Source of the DNA: HGM04593 sp045634085
Lineage (GTDB): Bacteria; Bacteroidota; Bacteroidia; Bacteroidales; Bacteroidaceae
Reading direction: 5' to 3'
Length of the DNA: 27,999 nucleotides
NCBI GenBank assembly: GCA_045634085.1
Contig: JAZQZM010000035.1
Coordinates: 1-27,999 of the forward strand
Part shown: positions 15,576 to 22,639 of the stretch, in pieces
Layout of the letters: every line of letters begins with the position of its first letter
How positions within the stretch are numbered: the first letter of the stretch is position 1
Notes under the pieces: model-generated
Database searches by the model: none
Told to the model about the DNA's origin: nothing
Seen by the model: the letters and a program-made list of their open reading frames with translations, nothing else
Position numbers and translations under genes: made by a program

Positions 15576-17132
15576 TTACTTGAAGTTATCAGGTAAATCA
15601 TTTTCATAAAGTACCACGTCGCCGGCGCGGAGAATCTGCGCAAGGTGTGCATGCGCATGGTTCAATGAGTCGGCAAGGAAGTATTTCTCTGCAGGTAATC
15701 CGCCTTCGTCGATACCGCTTTTTATAGCATCGCGGTTTACGGCATTTACTATAATGGCATAGTCACAACTTGTGGCTATGGTGCGTCCGAGTTCCTTGTT
15801 GGCTTCGGCCTGTCGTGTGCCCATCTCTACGAATCCCGGGGTGATTACAATGCGCTTGTTCCCGTTGCTGACGGTAAAATTCTTTAGCACTTCAAGACTC
15901 ATTTTTGCACCCTGTGGGTTCGAGTTGTATGCATCGTCGAGCACTGTTATGCCGTTTGCGACCTTCATTGACAAGCGGTGCTCTACCGGCTGTAGGCGTG
16001 CAATGGCATTCTTTTGCTTGCTTACAGGTACTCCCAGGTGGTCGGCAACTGCAATTGATGCAAGAATGTTGAGCAGGTTGCCTGCGCCAAGCAGACGGCT
16101 GCTGTATTGCTCGCCACCGTTGAGGGTGAACGATACTCCGTTTGCTCCGTACTCTACATCGCAGGCCTTATAGTCGCCTTGACCCTCGGCTGAATACCTT
16201 ATTATTCTGCATGGGCTCTTTATGCCCTTGTACTCCTTAATATATTCCGAATCGTTGTTTATCACTCCAAGTCCACCTGCGGGCAGTGAGTTGATAAGTT
16301 CGAATTTTGTGTCCTGGATGTTCTCTACACTCTTGAATGTCTCAAGGTGCATTTCGCCCACAGCTGTCACAATGCCGATAGTGGGGTGTACCAGGTCGCA
16401 TATCTCTTTGATGTCATTCTTCTGCTTTGCGCCCATCTCCACAATGAATACCTGGTGATAAGGACGCAGATGCTCGCGTATGGTGCGTACCACGCCAAGC
16501 AGGGTGTTGAAATTGCCCGGGGTCACGAGTACGTTGTACTTTTCGGCGAGTACGCTTGCAAGGTAATTCTTTGTACTTGTCTTTCCGAAACTGCCTGTGA
16601 CACCTATGATTATAAGCCCCTTGTGGCTCTCGATAATTTTCTTTGCGTCGTTGTAATAGCTGCGGTTGATCGCCTTTTCAATGGGCGTGTTGATGAGGTT
16701 GGCTAGCAGCATGATGAAATTGGAGAAGACCAGCGCTGTGCCGATGATTGCTGTTGCCCACTTGCCTGCAAACAGTACGGCAAGCACCGCAATGGCAACA
16801 AAAATTATAATGTCTGTCGCGAAAAGCCTCTTTACACGCATGGTGTATACAAGCGGAGTCTTGAACTTCTCGTTCCAAAAGAACACCCATGAACCGATAG
16901 TGATTCCGGTAGCAAATCCTATTCCAAGGTAATCGGCAAAAAGTGCCGGTATAAGCATAAGTAGTGTAAAGACTCTCTTCTTTGATATGATGTTTTCTGG
17001 AATGAGCCAGCGGAAGTAACGGCTATAGCGGTACGACGCCAACTGGAACATGTGGATGTCGTACTTGGCTATGAACAGGAAAAATATTGTCGCAATTACT
17101 GCATATATTATCATTGTTGGCTCCATATTCAT
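15576..17132 (-). CDS. Membrane-anchored MurF-like Mur ligase
   Basis: A 518-residue protein. Residues 1-150 contain about four hydrophobic membrane segments (about 8-22, 53-75, 107-123, 126-148). Residues about 172-518 form a Mur-ligase core: ATP-binding loop GVTGSFGKTSTKNYL at 177, PGNFNTLLG, FIVEMGAKQKNDI, GVINNDSE, EHRLSMKVANGITVLDDAYNSNP and VVLYENDLPDN. These fit MurF, which adds D-Ala-D-Ala to the UDP-MurNAc-tripeptide. Standard MurF is soluble and about 450 residues, so the membrane part is an addition and this may be a paralogue with another acceptor. Its ATG directly abuts the stop of the upstream alpha/beta hydrolase (no gap), and ddl follows 92 bp downstream, so the three look like one operon. 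Confidence 0.87.
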   Translation of the reverse strand: MNMEPTMIIYAVIATIFFLFIAKYDIHMFQLASYRYSRYFRWLIPENIISKKRVFTLLMLIPALFADYLGIGFATGITIGSWVFFWNEKFKTPLVYTMRVKRLFATDIIIFVAIAVLAVLFAGKWATAIIGTALVFSNFIMLLANLINTPIEKAINRSYYNDAKKIIESHKGLIIIGVTGSFGKTSTKNYLASVLAEKYNVLVTPGNFNTLLGVVRTIREHLRPYHQVFIVEMGAKQKNDIKEICDLVHPTIGIVTAVGEMHLETFKSVENIQDTKFELINSLPAGGLGVINNDSEYIKEYKGIKSPCRIIRYSAEGQGDYKACDVEYGANGVSFTLNGGEQYSSRLLGAGNLLNILASIAVADHLGVPVSKQKNAIARLQPVEHRLSMKVANGITVLDDAYNSNPQGAKMSLEVLKNFTVSNGNKRIVITPGFVEMGTRQAEANKELGRTIATSCDYAIIVNAVNRDAIKSGIDEGGLPAEKYFLADSLNHAHAHLAQILRAGDVVLYENDLPDNFK

Positions 17133-17891
17133 TTATTTTATCTTGAAGAAATTCTTTATTACAGCGGTGAACAGTCCTTGGTTTTCAAGGAACGAGAAAT
17201 GTCCCGTACCGTGTGCCACCACCAGACCTGCATCCGGAATCAGTTTTTCCATAGTCTTGGCATCACTCAGCGGGGTAGCTGTGTCGAGGTTTCCCCAAAA
17301 GAGCAGGGTAGGTGCCTTGATGGCGGGCATCAGGTGCTTGAGGTCTTCGTTTACAACTTTTGACAGTATTGCACGCATCATTGGCGAGGCGTTGTTGTAG
17401 TCGCTTGACCCTGCACCTTTACGGCGCTTCTCAATGATGGCCTGTGCCTTCTCCTTCGGCAGGAATGTGTTGCACAGCCACTTCATAGTCTTGAAGGTAT
17501 ATACCTTCCAGTAGTACTTCAGAGGGCGTTTGGGCTTTATTCCGGCAGCGTCTACAAGTACTACGCAGCTTACCTCGTTACGCGAGGCGAACACGATGCT
17601 CACTCTTCCGCCAAAGGAGTGTCCCATAAGCGCCGGGCGCTGTATGCCGTTGTCCTTGGCAAACTGCTCGACCATGCGTGTATACTCCTCAACACCCCAT
17701 ACTTCAGTGGGTTCGTCCGATGCCCCAAATCCCGGGAAATCGAAACTGTAGGTGGTATATGCGGTTGAAAGCACCTGGGCAATGTGCTTGAATATCTCGC
17801 CCGTGCAACCCCAACCATGCAACAGGAACACCGGAGAACCGGTGCCCTGTATGGTTATGTTTATGTCTAAGCCGTCGTATCTGTAGACCAT
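17133..17891 (-). CDS. Alpha/beta hydrolase heading the MurF-like/ddl cluster
   Basis: A 252-residue cytoplasmic alpha/beta hydrolase without a signal peptide. Visible: VFLLHGWGCTGEIF (oxyanion region), FDFPGFGASDEP, the nucleophile elbow ALMGHSFGG with Ser92, Asp203 in WGNLDTATPL, and His231 in AHGTGHFSF. The cap region at about 120-180 is basic (KPKRPLKYYWKV, EKRRKGAG). The stop codon is immediately followed by the start of the MurF-like gene, so translation is probably coupled. The pairing suggests work on a cell-wall precursor or D-amino-acid ester or peptide, but the substrate is unknown. Confidence 0.88.
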   Translation of the reverse strand: MVYRYDGLDINITIQGTGSPVFLLHGWGCTGEIFKHIAQVLSTAYTTYSFDFPGFGASDEPTEVWGVEEYTRMVEQFAKDNGIQRPALMGHSFGGRVSIVFASRNEVSCVVLVDAAGIKPKRPLKYYWKVYTFKTMKWLCNTFLPKEKAQAIIEKRRKGAGSSDYNNASPMMRAILSKVVNEDLKHLMPAIKAPTLLFWGNLDTATPLSDAKTMEKLIPDAGLVVAHGTGHFSFLENQGLFTAVIKNFFKIK

Positions 17892-17912
17892 ATCTCTGCT
17901 TTGTACTATGTG

Positions 17913-18527
17913 TTATTTCACAAAGACCTTTTTGCCGTTAACGATGTAGATGCCGGCTTTGGTTATTTCGTTGACCTGACGGCCTGTGAGGTCGTAAATT
18001 GTTTTCACCTTTCCGTTCTCACCTTTCACTTCTTCAACACCTGTAGTGTCGGTAATTGTCAGTGATGTGAGGTAGATGAGTTTTCCAACTTCGCCATAGA
18101 GGAAGAATTCATTCACACCCTCTACAAACTGGATTGTCTTCTCGGCTGTGGTGTTGTGCAGTGAATAGCTGCTCCAGTCATAGTCAACATGTGCGTTGTG
18201 GCTCTTGGTAGAGTTCTTCACTTTCATCTCGGTGAGGCTGTAGCCCTCGGGCACGGTGATAGTGTACTTGATTGGTGTGGCAACACCCTCGTTTACATAC
18301 AATGTGAACTTGCCACTGTAGTATTTCATTGAACCAACCTCGTTGCCATTTGCATCGGTTGATACAATCTGCAGGCCGTCGGCGCTGGTCCAAATAGAAC
18401 GGGTGTCTTTCTCACCCCATTCGCCGCTGAGTGTTCCGGCTGAGAAATCAACACTTACCTGCGCTGTCATGGTAGTGAACATCGCCATCATAAGTGAAAA
18501 AACAAGAGTAAATTTTTTCATAAGCAT
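17913..18527 (-). CDS. Small secreted beta-rich protein with the same C-terminal tail as the GH20/GH33 protein
   Basis: A 204-residue exported protein of unknown function. The start may be ATG 18527 (MLMKKF) or, two codons later, 18521 (MKKF); the signal peptide runs to about TAQ (residue 23). The middle part has beta-sandwich character (IWTSADGLQIV, YTITVPEGYSLTEMKV, LTSLTITDT) and resembles residues about 925-1060 of the GH20/GH33 protein (YTITAPEGWMVTGFQFG). The last 43 residues, TGVEEVKGENGKVKT through GKKVFVK, match the GH20/GH33 tail at 33 of 43 positions. The tail pattern (DLTGRQV..GIYIVNGKKV) recalls short type IX-type sorting tails. It lies 75 bp beyond the GH31 gene and 21 bp before the alpha/beta hydrolase. 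Confidence 0.8.
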   Translation of the reverse strand: MLMKKFTLVFSLMMAMFTTMTAQVSVDFSAGTLSGEWGEKDTRSIWTSADGLQIVSTDANGNEVGSMKYYSGKFTLYVNEGVATPIKYTITVPEGYSLTEMKVKNSTKSHNAHVDYDWSSYSLHNTTAEKTIQFVEGVNEFFLYGEVGKLIYLTSLTITDTTGVEEVKGENGKVKTIYDLTGRQVNEITKAGIYIVNGKKVFVK

Positions 18528-18561
18528 GTAATGTTAATGGTTAGAGTCTTTTGTATTATAT

Positions 18562-18590
18562 AGTATCTCCGGGACTTTCCCGAGGATACT
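18562..18590 (-). terminator. Hairpin between the GH31 gene and the small secreted protein
   Basis: The arms AGTATCTCCGGGA and TCCCGAGGATACT pair over 13 positions with two mismatches around a 3-nt loop. It lies 12 bp past the GH31 stop codon. No U-tract follows, so it may only attenuate read-through or stabilise the 3' end. Confidence 0.4.
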
Positions 18591-18602
18591 GTGGTTTGGT
18601 TT

Positions 18603-21600
18603 TCAGAACTTTATCGTGTTGAGGTGCTTGTCTACGATTACACCGTCAACGGCCTTGATGTTGAACTTAACGTTCTTCTTTGCCTTGAGTGTAACCTTTA
18701 CAAGTTCGCCGTCACCGCCGAGTGTGCCCTTGTTGCCCTCGTTGATGAATGTGGGGTAAACTGCAGTCTCGCCGTTGCCGTGCAGACGGTTCTTGCTGTA
18801 GTTTGCCATGCTGCCTGTACCCACAGCCTCGATGCCAACATACTCATACTCGTTTGCATCGTAGGGGAGTGCAAGGCTGAATGCGTTCACATTTGCAAGA
18901 CCCTTGCCGCTGATTGTGATTACAACCTCCTCGCCTGCCTTGTAGCTCTTCTTGTCGGCTGTGATGGTGATTTCGCCGGCTACAACATTCTCGGCTTTCT
19001 CATAAACACCGTCGCCGATGCGTGTAGCTGCAACCGAGATGTCGTAAGCGTCAATGAGACCGTTCTCGTTGATGTCGCCGATACTTATGTAGTCGAAGTC
19101 GCTGTCGCTCTTGCGCAAGCCGGTGTAGTTGAGGTATGATGTGAGGTCATTCTCATCAACCTTCTTGTCCTTGTTGATGTCACCTGAGAGGTATGTCTCG
19201 CTGCCGGGCACCTTGAAGATGTACATCTCGCGGCCTGAACCGTAGTTGCCTACACCCTCGGTCACATACATCTTGATGTAGCGTGCACTTGGGTTACCCT
19301 CGAACTTGAATACCTTTGTCTCGCCGTTGCGTGCCCAGTTCACAGCTACAGGCTCACTCCAGTTCTCCTTGTCGGTGCTGTAGCAGATTGTAGCCTTGGT
19401 GATGGTACCGTTACCGCCATCTTCGCGGCACAAGTAGCGGAGCTCGTCAAGAGTAGAAAGGCCGTTGAGGTCGATTGTCATCTCGAATGGAACTGCCGAT
19501 GCACTCCATTTGGTGTGCCAGTTGCTGCTCTCGTCAAAGTCGAAGAACTTGTCGGTTCCCTGACCGCCCTGGTTTGGACAGCTTGTAGTTGCTGTAACGC
19601 CTGTGAGTGCCCACTCAAGCGGGTTGCTCTTTGTGGTTGTCTTTACCTCGGCCCACTCCGATGCGCCGTTCTTGTTCACAGCGCGCACTGCGAATGTGTA
19701 ATCTGTTACAGGTGCAAGGTCCTCAAACAGCAGGCTTGTGCCCTTGATTGTGCTGTATATACGGTCCTGGAACTTGATTTCGTAGTAGTCGGCGTTAGCA
19801 ACCTTCTCCCAGCTTGGGGTGATTGTGTATGCCTGGCAGTTCTCATCGGTAACGACAGCCTTAGGAGCCTCAAGTGCGCCCTCGCTTGCAAGCAGGTTGC
19901 CCTTGATATCGAACTCGTAGCCCTTGATGTCAAGTACAGTAGCGTTTGCAGTAACGTCGTTCTTGGCAATCTTTACCATGATGACAGGGTTCTTTATCAT
20001 TTCAACCTTCTCGAACTCGCTACCCTTTGTCGCAAAGCGGTTGAGGTTTGGCTGTGCATCGTAGAACCATACGTTCTCGCCGTTGTTGAACTCCTCGATT
20101 GAAGAAACCTGTGTAAGTTTTACACCTTTCTTGCCGACCTTTGCTGCAACCTTCTTTGGCTGTGCACTTGCGTTTACGCGGAAGATTGTAACTTTCTCCT
20201 CAACAAAACCGTTGAAGCAGCCCTCTGTCGGGTTAACAGTTACAGTCAGGTTGCCCTTTGCGTCAAGTTTCTGCTCAATGCGTGTGGTTGTGTATTCGCC
20301 TGCGCGATAGAGTTCGGTGACACCGTCATCGTCATATTCAACGAATGCGCTTTCACCCTGTGGGTAGAGGTCGTATATGCGCAATGCCTTGTCAATCTCC
20401 TTGACATTGTTGTTTGGGGCTGTCATAGGAATGATTGCACCGGCCTTTACAAATACCGGGAGTTTCCACAATGGTGCGTCAAAGTTGTTGATTATGCGTC
20501 CTCCCTCGTACTTCTCGCCTGTGAACCAGTCGTACCATGTACCCTCGGGCAGGTAGATGTTGTTGCGGATATCGTTACCCTCGGCATCCATTGCTGTATT
20601 CTGGTAGATGGGAGCAACAAGAATGTATGGACCGTACATGTACTGGTAGCGTGTAGCTGCACTCATTGTAAAGTCGTTGGCCTCGTCCTCGAGGAACATT
20701 GCGCGGATCATCGGCTTGCCGTCAACAGCCTCACGTGCGATGCTGTATGTGTAAGGCATGAGCTCCGACTTCAGTTTCATGTATGTACGGTTGATTGATG
20801 TCGCGGGCTCTCCCAATGCGTGAGGATACTTCTCGTTGGCACCCCAGCCGTCCATGTTGAGCATCATTGGAGTGTAGACTTTCCACTGGTACTCGCGTAC
20901 GAATACAGGAACGTTCTTGCCGCCGAAGATACCGTCGACGTCCGATGTGATGTTTGGCTGGCCTGAGAGACCTGAACCGATGAATGTAGGGATGTGAAAA
21001 CGGATGTATTCCCACTCACCGCCGGTCTGGTCACCACTCCAGATTGTAGCATAGCGCTGTGTACCAGCCCAACCGTCGAGTGAGATTATGAACGGACGTG
21101 CATTGCTGCCGTAGTATGTCATGATGCCAGCGGCGTCGGTCACACCGTTGAGACCGAACGAATAACCGGCACCTACCCATGCGACGTCTGTTTTGAGAAC
21201 ACGTACACCTGCGTCACGAACCTCGCGTACAAGGTCACGCTGCAAGAGTGCGCTGATGCCTTCACGTGGGTGAAGGTTCGACTCGGTCCACAGACCAATC
21301 TCTACACCGTTTGCGCGTGCGTAGTCGCCGAACTCCTTGAGGTTCTGTACATTGCCATCGAGTGTCTCGGTCTGGCCGTAACCTGCACCGTAACCGTCGT
21401 TGGGGAGGAACCAGCCAAGAGGCATGTCCTGCTTAAGGTAGCGGTCAACAGCTGCGCGTGCCGAGAACTGGTAGTTGTTCTTCTCTCCGTTCAAGGATTC
21501 CTTTGTACCGCCGTTGTCGGTCTGGCTCTCCTTGTAACGCTTGCCGTCTTCATAAAGCATGCCGTTGTTGTCGTTGCTTGGTGTCCAGTAGTCGCGGTTG

Positions 21601-22436
21601 TATGCGTTGAGGTGTCCCATGTAAAAACCGAACTTAGGCATGAGTACAGGGTTACCTGTCAACTGGTAGAAGTCATTGAGCAAGCTCACTGCATCCTCGC
21701 TTACCATGAAGAACACGTCGAGGTAGTCACTCTCGTGCATGAGTGTCACAGTACCGGCCTCGGTTGCACCGAAGTCATACTCACCCTTGCGGAATGTGTG
21801 CCACATGAAACCGTATCCGTTTGTCGACCAGAAGAATGGTGCAGGTGATGCTACGCCACCGTCAGTCCAGCTGTTCTGGTTCTCGATGTCGATTACCTTG
21901 CCTGCGTGTGAGAAACGGCCGTTCTGTACGCCACCTCCGTAGAAGTACTCACCCTCGTTGCACTTGAGTGTTACAGTTGTCTTTGCATTCTTGAACAGCA
22001 CTGGTGCTGTCTCCTCGAATGCAACCTTGCCGGTTTCAAGGTCTGTAGCCTTTAACAGACCGGTAGCCTTGCATACGGTAATCTCAATCTTTGAGGTGGT
22101 GACAGTGTATGTCTTGTCACTCTCTGTCACATCAAGTCTCTTGACATCCTTGCGTGGGTTGCATACAAGGATCTTTGCTTCGGGCTTTGCCTTCGGGTCG
22201 CGCAGGATGCGTCCGCTGTTGTCCTGGAACATGCGGAAGATGTTGTCGCCATAGAAGTCGAGTGTAACTCTCTGTCCGTTGCCAAGGCGCAGTTCAACCG
22301 TCGTGGGGTTAATCTGTACCAGGCCCTCTACGACAGCCTTTTGGCCGCCATCGTTTGATGCCTGAGTCTGCAAAGGTGCGCTACCTGTAATAATCATTGC
22401 CGCAAGCGCAATCGCTTTAAAGTTGTTTAATTTCAT
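18603..22436 (-). CDS. Secreted GH31 glycosidase (alpha-N-acetylgalactosaminidase-like) with Fn3, CBM32-like, dockerin-like and cohesin-like modules
   Basis: A 1277-residue exported enzyme. I start at ATG 22436 (MKLNNFKAIALAAMIITGSA, signal peptide to about QTQA); the frame runs open to 22640 but that stretch overlaps the mutS2 start and is not protein-like. Residues about 40-260 form the GH31 N-terminal beta-domain. The barrel at about 265-600 has the candidate nucleophile Asp417 (KTDVAW) and acid/base Asp469 (WSGDQTGG). The WVGAGYSFGLNG and WSGDQTGGEW surroundings recall the GH31 alpha-GalNAcase branch rather than alpha-glucosidases; this is from memory. Then come a Fn3-like domain (about 855-935), a CBM32/F5-8C-like domain (about 945-1076), two dockerin-like Ca repeats (GDINKDKKVDENDL and GDINENGLIDAYDI, 1085-1140) and a cohesin-like domain (1154-1270). 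It likely removes alpha-linked GalNAc or related sugars from glycoproteins. Confidence 0.92.
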   Translation of the reverse strand: MKLNNFKAIALAAMIITGSAPLQTQASNDGGQKAVVEGLVQINPTTVELRLGNGQRVTLDFYGDNIFRMFQDNSGRILRDPKAKPEAKILVCNPRKDVKRLDVTESDKTYTVTTSKIEITVCKATGLLKATDLETGKVAFEETAPVLFKNAKTTVTLKCNEGEYFYGGGVQNGRFSHAGKVIDIENQNSWTDGGVASPAPFFWSTNGYGFMWHTFRKGEYDFGATEAGTVTLMHESDYLDVFFMVSEDAVSLLNDFYQLTGNPVLMPKFGFYMGHLNAYNRDYWTPSNDNNGMLYEDGKRYKESQTDNGGTKESLNGEKNNYQFSARAAVDRYLKQDMPLGWFLPNDGYGAGYGQTETLDGNVQNLKEFGDYARANGVEIGLWTESNLHPREGISALLQRDLVREVRDAGVRVLKTDVAWVGAGYSFGLNGVTDAAGIMTYYGSNARPFIISLDGWAGTQRYATIWSGDQTGGEWEYIRFHIPTFIGSGLSGQPNITSDVDGIFGGKNVPVFVREYQWKVYTPMMLNMDGWGANEKYPHALGEPATSINRTYMKLKSELMPYTYSIAREAVDGKPMIRAMFLEDEANDFTMSAATRYQYMYGPYILVAPIYQNTAMDAEGNDIRNNIYLPEGTWYDWFTGEKYEGGRIINNFDAPLWKLPVFVKAGAIIPMTAPNNNVKEIDKALRIYDLYPQGESAFVEYDDDGVTELYRAGEYTTTRIEQKLDAKGNLTVTVNPTEGCFNGFVEEKVTIFRVNASAQPKKVAAKVGKKGVKLTQVSSIEEFNNGENVWFYDAQPNLNRFATKGSEFEKVEMIKNPVIMVKIAKNDVTANATVLDIKGYEFDIKGNLLASEGALEAPKAVVTDENCQAYTITPSWEKVANADYYEIKFQDRIYSTIKGTSLLFEDLAPVTDYTFAVRAVNKNGASEWAEVKTTTKSNPLEWALTGVTATTSCPNQGGQGTDKFFDFDESSNWHTKWSASAVPFEMTIDLNGLSTLDELRYLCREDGGNGTITKATICYSTDKENWSEPVAVNWARNGETKVFKFEGNPSARYIKMYVTEGVGNYGSGREMYIFKVPGSETYLSGDINKDKKVDENDLTSYLNYTGLRKSDSDFDYISIGDINENGLIDAYDISVAATRIGDGVYEKAENVVAGEITITADKKSYKAGEEVVITISGKGLANVNAFSLALPYDANEYEYVGIEAVGTGSMANYSKNRLHGNGETAVYPTFINEGNKGTLGGDGELVKVTLKAKKNVKFNIKAVDGVIVDKHLNTIKF

Positions 22437-22639
22437 GGTAATTGTCTTAATGTGTTTTGCTATTCTTCGCAAGATAATCAATACAATCCACAAAAATAAT
22501 AAAAATATCTGCTTTAATACAATATAGCTGGCGAAATCTTGTCTTGTCGGGATGATTTTGCAATCCGGTGGCTTCTGTACGCGTTTTTTTGCGTATCTTC
22601 GCAGAATTATTGGATGGACTTGACATTTTTTGAATTGCA
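22437..22639. promoter_or_regulatory. Divergent promoter region between GH31 and mutS2
   Basis: A 203-bp A/T-rich spacer between two divergent starts, so both promoters must lie here or very near. For mutS2 the best -7-like match is TATCTTCG at 22594-22601; for GH31 it is TATCTTGC on the minus strand at 22469-22476. Neither has a well-spaced -33 TTG, so individual boxes are weak calls. Confidence 0.5.
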
